This document shows positions 33,860-40,422 of a stretch of 64,000 nt of DNA, piece after piece; positions within the stretch are counted from its first letter, which is position 1; each line of letters starts with the position of its first letter. The position numbers were made by a program, and so were the translations under genes. The notes under the pieces are model-generated. The model did not search any database. It was not told where the DNA came from and saw only the letters and a list, made by a program, of their open reading frames with translations. Origin of the DNA: Gottschalkiaceae bacterium SANA. GTDB taxonomy: Bacteria; Bacillota; Clostridia; Tissierellales; GPF-1. The DNA lies in contig AP028876.1 of assembly GCA_036323355.1 (NCBI GenBank), positions 1,674,001 through 1,738,000 of the forward strand. The letters run 5' to 3'.

Positions 33860-33970
33860 ATGGAACAAGGGAAAATGGATCATTATGATCATTCAACGAT
33901 TTATGCGTACGGACAACACAATGTAAATTATTTTGGTTTGGGCGCATGTAAAGATGAGTGGGAAGACTAA
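33860..33970 (+). CDS. micropeptide 1 of a T-box controlled pair
   Basis: A 36-residue peptide with a strong ribosome binding site (GGGGAGGTGA, 6 bases before the ATG). It begins MEQGKMDHYDHST and ends with the block YAYGQ, NVNYFGLG, then A-C and KDEWED. It has one cysteine (C30), four tyrosines, an acidic C terminus, no signal peptide and no hydrophobic helix. It aligns without gaps to the second peptide: 24 of 36 identical, 20 of 22 in the C-terminal part. I do not recognise the family. It could be a RiPP-type precursor, a signalling peptide or a small protein-binding regulator; nothing adjacent encodes a maturase or exporter. Confidence 0.82.
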   Translation: MEQGKMDHYDHSTIYAYGQHNVNYFGLGACKDEWED

Positions 33971-34011
33971 AAGAAAGAGCCGCAATGGGTTAAATAGGAG
34001 GTGAAATGATC

Positions 34012-34122
34012 GTGGAAGAATATAATATGGAAAAAAACGAATATTCAGCTGTTTATGCGTATGGACAATATAATGTAAATTATTTTGGCTTGGGCACATG
34101 TAAAGACGAATGGGAGGACTAA
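34012..34122 (+). CDS. micropeptide 2 of a T-box controlled pair
   Basis: A 36-residue paralogue of micropeptide 1. The GTG at 34012 is chosen because it aligns with the ATG of the first copy (both continue as GAAxAA), gives the same length and lies 8 bases after AGGAGGTG; an in-frame ATG at 34006 would add two residues. It begins MEEYNMEKNEYSA and ends with the same YAYGQ, NVNYFGLG, T-C, KDEWED block. In the shared 72-base 3' segment nine bases differ, all transitions; five are synonymous and the rest give I/V, H/Y and A/T changes, which is strong evidence of selection on protein sequence. Confidence 0.8.
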   Translation: MEEYNMEKNEYSAVYAYGQYNVNYFGLGTCKDEWED

Positions 34123-34124
34123 AG

Positions 34125-34181
34125 ATGAAAGGTGACCTAAGCGACATTATAGGGTACTTGCAGAAAAATAAGAACCGGTGA
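34125..34181 (+). CDS. 18-residue ORF at the end of the micropeptide unit
   Basis: Encodes MKGDLSDIIGYLQKNKNR. GGAGG within the last codons of micropeptide 2 lies 6 bases before its ATG, two bases after that gene's stop. Its last codons form the 5' arm of the following terminator. It is unrelated to the two 36-residue peptides. It may be a real third peptide or chance; ribosomes finishing it would cover the terminator stem. Confidence 0.42.
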   Translation: MKGDLSDIIGYLQKNKNR

Positions 34182-34224
34182 GGGCAACCAAGGTGTTGGA
34201 CTTCGCGGGTTCTTATTTTTTTGT
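34164..34224 (+). terminator. long-stem terminator of the micropeptide unit
   Basis: A 13-bp perfect stem (34164-34176 with 34208-34220; GAACC/GGTTC at the top) closing a 31-base loop and running into T residues. The loop is unusually large for a simple terminator and can fold further (CCAA/TTGG). Confidence 0.7.
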
Positions 34225-34232
34225 GATATACT
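34224..34232 (+). promoter_or_regulatory. extended -10 promoter for the MBL-fold gene
   Basis: TGATATACT, an extended -10 element without a good -35, 20 bases before the start codon. It suggests the hydrolase gene is transcribed apart from the peptides. Confidence 0.5.
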
Positions 34233-34251
34233 TGCGAAAAAGGAGGAGATT

Positions 34252-35118
34252 ATGAAGCTTGAAAAACTAACAGATGGAATTGTATTTTCTCATCCAGTGG
34301 AGGAAACGGACCGCCCGATTCTCGCCGGAATACGTGGTGATGAGTTTACCCTACTTATTGATGCGGGCAATTCGAAAGCCCATTACCAAGAATTTGAAAT
34401 TGCATTGGCAGAACAGGGATTTCCACTGCGAAATGCTCTCGTTTTAACCCATTGGCATTGGGATCATATTTTTGGTGCGGCATCAGCGACAGGACCGGTT
34501 TTCGCTCATCGATTGACCCGGGAAAAAATGAAGGAATTAAAGGATTATGAATGGACTGACGAAGCGCTTGAACAGCGAGTCTTGAGCGGACTTGAAATCG
34601 AATTTTGCAGAGCGTGTCTTTTGAAGGAATTACCAAGTCCAAGAGAAGTTGTTATTCGAATTCCAGAGGTTGAAGTGGATAAACGAATGATCGTGGATCT
34701 TGGACGGACAAAGTGTGTCATAGAACATATTGGAAGTGAACATGCAGAGGACCATTTGATCATCTATTCAGAAGAAGATCGCGTACTTTTTATTGGAGAT
34801 ATTCTCTTTGTCGATATTTATGACGGGGAATGGTATTGGACACCGAGAAAGGTTGAGAGTCTGATCGATCGATTGTTGTCTTATCCGGCCGAGTGGATCG
34901 TGGCTTCTCATGTTTATCCGGTACAGTCTCGAGCAATCTTTGAAGCAGAATGCGAGTGGATTCGATGGATCGGCCAAGTCGTGGAAGCCTCGGAATCTTT
35001 GGCAATTGCTAAAGTGAGAATTGAAGTGGAAGAAAACGGACGTGTGGAAGAAGCACTTGAAATGGCAGGCTGGTTCTTTGAAGGGCTAAAAAGAGAAAAG
35101 GAAGAAAGAAACGGGTAA
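34252..35118 (+). CDS. MBL-fold metallo-hydrolase
   Basis: A 288-residue metallo-beta-lactamase-fold protein. The dinuclear metal motif is H67-W-H69-W-D71-H72 (LTHWHWDHIFGA); further ligands are likely in EHIGSEHAEDHLIIY, LFIGDILF and SHVYPVQS. The C-terminal 50 residues form a helical extension rich in Glu. The substrate is not predictable; no quorum-quenching, glyoxalase or RNase J signature stands out. AAGGAGGAG precedes the ATG. It follows the micropeptide unit but a terminator and a separate -10 lie between. Confidence 0.9.
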   Translation: MKLEKLTDGIVFSHPVEETDRPILAGIRGDEFTLLIDAGNSKAHYQEFEIALAEQGFPLRNALVLTHWHWDHIFGAASATGPVFAHRLTREKMKELKDYEWTDEALEQRVLSGLEIEFCRACLLKELPSPREVVIRIPEVEVDKRMIVDLGRTKCVIEHIGSEHAEDHLIIYSEEDRVLFIGDILFVDIYDGEWYWTPRKVESLIDRLLSYPAEWIVASHVYPVQSRAIFEAECEWIRWIGQVVEASESLAIAKVRIEVEENGRVEEALEMAGWFFEGLKREKEERNG

Positions 35119-35142
35119 AGCTTTGGCTTTACCCGTTTCTTT
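35105..35142. terminator. bidirectional terminator between convergent genes
   Basis: GAAACGGGTAAAGC-TTTG-GCTTTACCCGTTTC with A run before and T run after, ending the MBL-fold gene on the plus strand and the VTT-domain gene on the minus strand. The 5' arm includes the stop region of the hydrolase. Confidence 0.93.
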
Positions 35143-35148
35143 CTGGTT

Positions 35149-35733
35149 CTATACAGTCGTTACTCCCACTGTTTTTTGTGTCCACCGTTTCATTCCCCAC
35201 ATAGCGGCTACTAATAGGAAAAGAATTCCAACGCTACGAACTGGATGATCCACAAGGGTTGTAATCTGTGATCCAATTACTGTTAAAAATAACATTAAAA
35301 ACAGTTTGCCGCCCAGCAAAGCGAAAAGAAAGTGCTTTCGTGACAAATTGAACCAGGCTGCGCTAGTACTGAGAAGGATCGAAGGCATAAAAGGCATAGC
35401 ATATAAGACCAGTAGTCCCATCCATCCTTTTTCTTCCATCCATTGATGGATTTTTTTCATTTTATTCGTTTCCGTTTTCTTTTTCCAGCGTGTAATGGCC
35501 GTGTAGAGGAGGAAGGAACCTACAACATTGCCTGTCCATGAATAAAACGCACCAGTGAGAAGTCCATATAAATGAACATTCAACGCTACAATTGCGGTTA
35601 ATGGAAAGACTGGAAAAAATGCTTCAGCGATTGGAATTCCAATACCTGCAAGGACTCCATGAGTTTTCATGGCAGTCATGACCCATTCGATAAGGGCCAG
35701 GTTTGAGAAAAATTCCAGAAATTGATTAATCAT
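35149..35733 (-). CDS. VTT (TVP38/DedA-like) membrane protein
   Basis: A 194-residue protein with about five membrane helices. The family core is seen as PIAEAFFPVFPLTAIVALN, then the glycine-containing helix GAFYSWTGNVVGSFLLY and the re-entrant MPFMPSILLSTSAAWFN with conserved prolines. VTT proteins are thought to be lipid flippases or scramblases affecting membrane homeostasis. AAAGGGTG lies about 7 bases before the ATG. It has its own minus-strand promoter. Confidence 0.85.
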   Translation of the reverse strand: MINQFLEFFSNLALIEWVMTAMKTHGVLAGIGIPIAEAFFPVFPLTAIVALNVHLYGLLTGAFYSWTGNVVGSFLLYTAITRWKKKTETNKMKKIHQWMEEKGWMGLLVLYAMPFMPSILLSTSAAWFNLSRKHFLFALLGGKLFLMLFLTVIGSQITTLVDHPVRSVGILFLLVAAMWGMKRWTQKTVGVTTV

Positions 35734-35762
35734 ATTTTCACCCTTTTTTCAGAATTATCTAT

Positions 35763-35791
35763 AATTTATAAAAAAAGAACGGGTTTGTCAA
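35763..35791 (-). promoter_or_regulatory. promoter of the VTT-domain gene
   Basis: On the minus strand TTGACA (35786-35791), 17 bases, TAAATT (35763-35768), 30 bases before the start codon. Confidence 0.7.
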
Positions 35792-35803
35792 TGGATTATA
35801 TTT

Positions 35804-36442
35804 CTATTTAGGACAAGCGCGAAGAAAATAGATGGGCTGTCCTTTAGCACGAAATTTTCTTTCATATTCTGTTTCTACATTTTTTTCAGCAAGCTCTGTT
35901 TGGTGCAAATCCCGTTCAACTCGCTGAAGAATCCATTCTTCTCTTTGAAATTGCTTTAAGGAATATTCGAAAAGACCCAGATTGTCGGTTTTCATTTCTA
36001 AAACCCCGCCTAGAGCTAATAACCGTTGATATTCGCGCAAAAAGTTGTGATGAGTCAAACGCCGTTTTGCATGAGAATTCTTTGGCCATGGATCGGAAAA
36101 ATTTAAGTAAATGCCTTGGATCTGATGATCAGGAAAGTGGGGTAGTGCGTTCCCTGCATCCATATGAACAAATTGATAATTCATACATTCAAACTCTTCC
36201 GTCTTTTTTGCAACTCGAATCAGGACCTTTGTATCCCGTTCAAAACCGACAAAAAAGCGATTTGGGTATTGTTCAGCCATACCAAACAAAAAGTCTCCCA
36301 TTCCTGTGCCTAATTCAAGATGCAGGTCTTGATGCGTTGGCAAGTTAGACCAAACCTCTTCGGCCGATGCCTTTCGAATGGTAACAATTTGTTGACAAGC
36401 TTCTAAAATTTCATAACCGTTTTCTACATATTTTAACCGCAT
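35804..36442 (-). CDS. trmB: tRNA (guanosine(46)-N7)-methyltransferase
   Basis: A 212-residue SAM-dependent enzyme making m7G46 in the tRNA variable loop. SAM-binding LELGTGMGDFLFGMA and the TrmB signature IYLNFSDPWPKNSHAKRRLTH are plain, and the C-terminal TEYERKFRAKGQPIY is typical. TTGGAGG lies upstream of the ATG. It has its own promoter (below), divergent from sdaAB. Confidence 0.97.
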   Translation of the reverse strand: MRLKYVENGYEILEACQQIVTIRKASAEEVWSNLPTHQDLHLELGTGMGDFLFGMAEQYPNRFFVGFERDTKVLIRVAKKTEEFECMNYQFVHMDAGNALPHFPDHQIQGIYLNFSDPWPKNSHAKRRLTHHNFLREYQRLLALGGVLEMKTDNLGLFEYSLKQFQREEWILQRVERDLHQTELAEKNVETEYERKFRAKGQPIYFLRACPK

Positions 36443-36483
36443 AAATTCGCCTCCAATTTCTACTTCTGTCTTTCTAGATTCTA

Positions 36484-36512
36484 ATTTTACCTTGTTTTAC
36501 ATGATGCTTCAA
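36484..36512 (-). promoter_or_regulatory. trmB promoter
   Basis: On the minus strand TTGAAG (36507-36512), 17 bases, TAAAAT (36484-36489). Confidence 0.6.
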
Positions 36513-36519
36513 GCATTCA

Positions 36520-36548
36520 TTGAAAGCCCAAACCAATCATGGTAAAAT
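36520..36548 (+). promoter_or_regulatory. sdaAB promoter
   Basis: TTGAAA (36520-36525), 17 bases, TAAAAT (36543-36548), almost back to back with the trmB promoter. Confidence 0.65.
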
Positions 36549-36576
36549 GAAGTGATTTTAACAGGGGAGGTTTATA

Positions 36577-37248
36577 ATGGTTTTTGATATTCTTGGTCCA
36601 ATTATGATTGGCCCTTCGAGTTCTCATACAGCAGGTGCAGCACGACTTGGAAAGGTGGCTAGAGACCTTGTAGAGGGAGAGATACTTTCGGTAACCTTTG
36701 GACTTCATGGTTCCTTTGCCGAGACCTATCGAGGTCATGGCACAGACCGTGCACTATTAGCGGGAGTTTTGGGGATGGGGCCCGACGATGAACGGCTAGG
36801 ACAATCTAAACAAATTGCCCGCAATCGAAAACTCATTTATTCTTATGTAGCGATCGACCTTGGACATGTACATCCGAATTCGGTTAAGTTTATTTTTGTG
36901 AATGATCAGCACGAAGTCATTCGTGTCACGGGGTCCTCCTTGGGCGGTGGTCAAATTGTGATTACGCAGATAGATGATTTTAATGTGCGAATTACTGGAA
37001 GTGAGCCAACCCTTTTGATTCAACACATGGACAAGCCGGGTGTAATTAGTACGGTTTCAAAGGTTATTGCTGACTCAGGTGTTAATATTGCTGATATGCG
37101 GGTTCGCAGAACAGAAAAAGGAAAGTTGGCATCCATGATTATTGAAACCGATGAATCGATCCCTAGGGGAGCCATTCAAATACTGCGTGAATTTGCTTGG
37201 ATTCAGTCGGTGAAACAAATCGATCCGCAAGGGGAGGAAAAACAATGA
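36577..37248 (+). CDS. sdaAB: L-serine dehydratase, iron-sulfur-dependent, beta subunit
   Basis: A 223-residue subunit. The N-terminal domain has the serine-binding loop IGPSSSHTAGAARLGKVA; the C-terminal 80 residues are an ACT domain (LLIQHMDKPGVISTVSKVI) as in other clostridial beta subunits. With the alpha subunit it converts L-serine to pyruvate and ammonia. GGGGAGG precedes the ATG; its stop overlaps the alpha-subunit start (ATGA). Confidence 0.96.
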   Translation: MVFDILGPIMIGPSSSHTAGAARLGKVARDLVEGEILSVTFGLHGSFAETYRGHGTDRALLAGVLGMGPDDERLGQSKQIARNRKLIYSYVAIDLGHVHPNSVKFIFVNDQHEVIRVTGSSLGGGQIVITQIDDFNVRITGSEPTLLIQHMDKPGVISTVSKVIADSGVNIADMRVRRTEKGKLASMIIETDESIPRGAIQILREFAWIQSVKQIDPQGEEKQ

Positions 37249-38120
37249 ATTCTGCGAAGGAATGGTTAGAAAAATCAATGAAAACGCAAGGTACATTGTC
37301 TGAAAGCTATTTGGAAGAGCAATCGAATAAATTGGGTCAGACAAAAGAAGAATTGCTTAAGGAAATGAAAAAACGATGGGCGATTATGTCAAATTCTGCA
37401 CAAAAGGGCCTACATGGCGCTCTTCAGCCATTGGGTGGAATTATTGGTGGAGAAGCCTATAAAATGAGAGAGTACCAGAAACGAAATCAATCGTATTCCG
37501 GTTCAGCTCTTGTTGATGCCATGGCATACGCATTTTCTACTTCGGAATATAATGCATCCATGGGGAAAATTTGTGCCGCCCCAACAGCGGGTTCTGCAGG
37601 AATCGTGCCGGCGGCAATTCTATCAGCTATGAACCAGTATGGATATTCGGAAGAATCGTGTCTACGTGCCTTGTTTACTGCAGGCGGGATTGGCGAGTTG
37701 ATTGCCAAAACGGCAACGGTTTCTGGCGCGGAAGGTGGATGTCAGGCAGAATGTGGTTCTGCGGCAGCCATGGCAGCAGGTGCTTTGGTAGAATTGTCTG
37801 GTGGCAGTGCGGAAATGGTCTTTCATGCAGCATCCATTGCATTGAAAAATGTGATGGGTTTGGTTTGTGACCCAATTGCTGGACTTGTGGAGGCGCCTTG
37901 TTCAAAGCGAAATGCTTCGGGGGTGGCAAATGCCATGATCTCGGCGGATATGGCTTTGGCCGGAATTGAAAGTATCATTCCTTTTGATGAAGTGATTATA
38001 ACGATGAAAGAGGTAGGGGATTCAATGGATCCGGATTTACGAGAAACGGGGAAAGGTGGCCTTGCCGCAACGCCTACAGGTAAAAAAATTGCAGATCGCA
38101 TATTTGGAAGGGACGAGTAA
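37245..38120 (+). CDS. sdaAA: L-serine dehydratase, iron-sulfur-dependent, alpha subunit
   Basis: A 291-residue catalytic subunit binding an oxygen-labile [4Fe-4S] cluster. Cysteines lie in KICAAPTAGSAGIVPA, GCQAECGSAAAMAAG and GLVCDPIAGLVEAPCSKRNA, the family pattern. The ATG at 37245 follows GGGGAGG by about 8 bases and shares ATGA with sdaAB; the longer upstream frame is read-in from sdaAB. Feeds serine carbon into pyruvate, the substrate of PflB. Confidence 0.96.
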   Translation: MNSAKEWLEKSMKTQGTLSESYLEEQSNKLGQTKEELLKEMKKRWAIMSNSAQKGLHGALQPLGGIIGGEAYKMREYQKRNQSYSGSALVDAMAYAFSTSEYNASMGKICAAPTAGSAGIVPAAILSAMNQYGYSEESCLRALFTAGGIGELIAKTATVSGAEGGCQAECGSAAAMAAGALVELSGGSAEMVFHAASIALKNVMGLVCDPIAGLVEAPCSKRNASGVANAMISADMALAGIESIIPFDEVIITMKEVGDSMDPDLRETGKGGLAATPTGKKIADRIFGRDE

Positions 38121-38137
38121 GTCTCTTTTTTTTTACA

Positions 38138-38160
38138 AAAAACTCAGCCCGAAGGCTGAG
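38138..38160 (-). terminator. terminator of the YihY/acylphosphatase unit
   Basis: CTCAGCC-CGAA-GGCTGAG; read on the minus strand it is followed by a T run. On the plus strand the A/T runs flanking it could also end sdaAA. Confidence 0.82.
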
Positions 38161-38197
38161 AATGGAATGCAGTCATGTTAAATTGTAATGAGATGAT

Positions 38198-39049
38198 TTA
38201 TTTTGGCGTTAATTCTGCGTTGAGCTCGGCACCTAGAAGAAGAATCAAACTGCTTAGATACATCCAGATTAAAAGGGCGAACAAACCCCATAGACTGCCG
38301 TAGAATGACAGATAGTGAGCAAACTGGGATACATAGACACCAAAGATCTTGGAGCTGATCATCCAAGCCACAGCCGTTAGGGTTGTGCCAGGTAAAACAC
38401 GCATGAGTCGCGGCTGGTGACCAGGTGCAAATCGATAGATCAGAAGAATATTTAAAAAAGTAATGACAAACGAGAACAGGGTAACGGAAAAATTAAAACC
38501 CGTTTCGCTGATGTTGAATCGGAAAACCATGGTGAGAATCCAAGTCAAAGCGTTGGAAGCGAAGAGTAAAAAGAATGCATCCGCAATAAATAAAACCAAA
38601 ATCATTACCGTGAAAAAAAGGGAGGTGGGAATATGTCGAGTGAACTTTCGTTTTGGAATCTCGTCATAAGCACGATTAATTCCCTTCATAATGGCTCTCG
38701 TTCCTCGGGAGGCGAGCCAGATCATAACGAGAAAACCAGCTGTAAAACCACCGGCACTTTGTGTTCCTGTAATTTCTTGCACGATATTATAAACGATTTG
38801 AAATGATTCATGAGGAAGAAAATCCGCCAGTGATCGAACAAAGGTCTCTTCGGTCAGCGAGGTGAATCGGCTGAAAGAAGTCAATAAATAAAGAAAAGGG
38901 AAAAGTGCCAGAAGAATATAATAGGTTAACTGGGCACTTAAACCCATTAAGTCGTGTCGTTGAAAACGGAGGATCATCCCTTTTAACGTGATCAAAGCGG
39001 AGGAGGGGGAGGGATTATCCTCGAATATAAAAGGCTTCTTCATCTTCAA
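38198..39049 (-). CDS. YihY/BrkB family membrane protein
   Basis: A 283-residue protein with six predicted membrane helices. The family start is MILRFQRHDLMGLSAQLTYY, LALFPFLYLLTSF follows, and SRGTRAIMKGINRAYD is the conserved loop; the C terminus has WGLFALLIWMYLSSLILLLGAELNA. The family was once annotated as RNase BN, which is wrong; its role is unknown. The start lies inside the acylphosphatase gene (35-base overlap), so the two are coupled. Confidence 0.92.
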   Translation of the reverse strand: MKMKKPFIFEDNPSPSSALITLKGMILRFQRHDLMGLSAQLTYYILLALFPFLYLLTSFSRFTSLTEETFVRSLADFLPHESFQIVYNIVQEITGTQSAGGFTAGFLVMIWLASRGTRAIMKGINRAYDEIPKRKFTRHIPTSLFFTVMILVLFIADAFFLLFASNALTWILTMVFRFNISETGFNFSVTLFSFVITFLNILLIYRFAPGHQPRLMRVLPGTTLTAVAWMISSKIFGVYVSQFAHYLSFYGSLWGLFALLIWMYLSSLILLLGAELNAELTPK

Positions 39050-39287
39050 CTAGGCTCCGATCTTGTGAGGTAATTGAATCCACTCTCGCATAGGGATGCT
39101 TATGTTGAATGGCTTGAAGAAAAAGTATCAACACCTTATCCGCGCCCTGGACTTCCATCCAGACGCTGCCATCCCATTGATTTTGGACCCAGCCGGTTAC
39201 TTGATAGTGTTCGGCGGTTTGTTTGACAAACCATCGAAAACCAACGCCCTGCACCCGCCCAATTGCTTTGATCATTACACGTTTCAT
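39015..39287 (-). CDS. acyP: acylphosphatase
   Basis: A 90-residue enzyme hydrolysing acyl phosphates. The substrate loop GRVQGVGFRWFVKQTA with the catalytic arginine (R18), and the catalytic asparagine in GWVQNQWDGSVWMEV, are intact. Length is normal. AGGAGGG precedes the ATG by about 9 bases. Co-transcribed with the YihY-type gene. Confidence 0.95.
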   Translation of the reverse strand: MKRVMIKAIGRVQGVGFRWFVKQTAEHYQVTGWVQNQWDGSVWMEVQGADKVLILFLQAIQHKHPYARVDSITSQDRSLVEDEEAFYIRG

Positions 39288-39325
39288 AAGGGACCCTCCT
39301 GAAATTTCTTATTCATATCATACCC

Positions 39326-40279
39326 TTATTTGTGATCAGATTCTAGTGGATCTTTCTTTTTTTTCCAAATGGGAACCAATCGTTTCGTAAAACGATATAG
39401 GATAAAGAACAAGAGTCCAAGAATAAACAAGGTCGGTAACCAAAGAATTGCCCACAAAATGATCCCTTGAAGGCCGTCGACGATTTGTTGACCAGCCCTA
39501 GCAATTTGATTTTTGACTCGATCAAAGAATGTGATCGGTTCAGGCAGTACATTCTTGGTTTCTTGAATATCGATATAAAGGGTACTGTATCGAACTTGTG
39601 AATCAAGACGACGAAGAATGCCTTGATTGTTTTCAATTTCATAGCGAATTCTGTTTAATTCTTGTTCAAGAGCAAGAACATCTTTTAGTTCTGTTGATTT
39701 TTCCACAAGGGCTAAAAGTCTGCTTTCGTGGGTCTGTGCACTTTCAATTCGTGCGGTTAAATCAAAGTAATGATCTGTAACATCTTGAGAATCCAATTGC
39801 AAACGACGAACTTGTACTTGATTTTGCAAGATTTGAATAGCCTTTTGAAAGTTTTCAGCAGGGATTCTGATGGTGTAGGATGCATATCGTCGTGGTTGAT
39901 CAAAACTCCCATGATCCTCAATGCGTGAAGAGGCGATCATGGCATCGAATTCTTGGATCCATTGATCAAGCCCTAAGAGAGTATCATCAAAGGTTTCCGT
40001 TTCGATGGACGCGGAGCCTGAATAGGTCATTTTTTGACGTTCATCTTGGCCCAAAGGTGTGGTGTCCAGAAGGGGATCCCCATTTTTGTTGAGGGAAAAT
40101 TCTTCCGACGTGACACTTTCAGCCATGTCATATTCCGGGGCTGGCATTCCTGGCGCTTCCATTGCTGCCATGGACTCATTACGCGAATCAGTAAATTCTG
40201 AATCTTTTGATTGGCTGCAACCTGCGATCAATAAAATTAACACGAGGAATAAAAGTATGGCACTTATTTTCTTTTTCAT
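39326..40279 (-). CDS. DUF4349 lipoprotein
   Basis: A 317-residue protein with lipobox IAGC (C21), a low-complexity linker, then the DUF4349 domain. SGSASIETETFDDTLLGLDQ opens it, YASYTIRIPAENFQKAIQIL follows, then a long coiled coil with LVEKSTELKDVLALEQEL and LNRIRYEIENNQGILRRLDS. A membrane helix (GIILWAILWLPTLFILGLLFFIL near residues 275-297) and a basic tail end it. The architecture puts the coiled coil outside the membrane. Function unknown. AAAGGAGG lies upstream of the ATG. Confidence 0.88.
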   Translation of the reverse strand: MKKKISAILLFLVLILLIAGCSQSKDSEFTDSRNESMAAMEAPGMPAPEYDMAESVTSEEFSLNKNGDPLLDTTPLGQDERQKMTYSGSASIETETFDDTLLGLDQWIQEFDAMIASSRIEDHGSFDQPRRYASYTIRIPAENFQKAIQILQNQVQVRRLQLDSQDVTDHYFDLTARIESAQTHESRLLALVEKSTELKDVLALEQELNRIRYEIENNQGILRRLDSQVRYSTLYIDIQETKNVLPEPITFFDRVKNQIARAGQQIVDGLQGIILWAILWLPTLFILGLLFFILYRFTKRLVPIWKKKKDPLESDHK

Positions 40280-40320
40280 TGTATCCTCCTTTTTTTATTT
40301 TGACGAGAAAACGTTTGGAA

Positions 40321-40370
40321 GGTTTCAAAAGTTAAAATCTTTATAAAACATGACTGTAGAATTTGAAACC
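40321..40370. promoter_or_regulatory. inverted repeat in a divergent promoter region
   Basis: GGTTTCAAA (40321-40329) and TTTGAAACC (40362-40370) are perfect inverted copies, 32 bases apart, between the divergent DUF4349 and activase genes. Each arm contains TTGAAA in the direction of the gene it faces, so they may be -35 elements or operator half-sites. A TATAAT lies at 40389-40394 on the plus strand, 20 bases after its TTGAAA. Confidence 0.4.
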
Positions 40371-40422
40371 GCATGTTAATTGCTATACTATAATTATATA
40401 CAGTTCGAGAGGAGTTTTCAGC

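Noticed and set aside
33998-34011. ATG at 34006 as start of micropeptide 2.
   Set aside because: It would be only about 3-4 bases from the Shine-Dalgarno and breaks the gapless alignment with micropeptide 1; the GTG at 34012 fits both better. It cannot be excluded as an alternative.
38104-38136. A separate plus-strand terminator after sdaAA at the T run.
   Set aside because: The stem (GAGTAAGTCTC region) is weak; the hairpin at 38143-38160 is better and points mainly to the minus strand.
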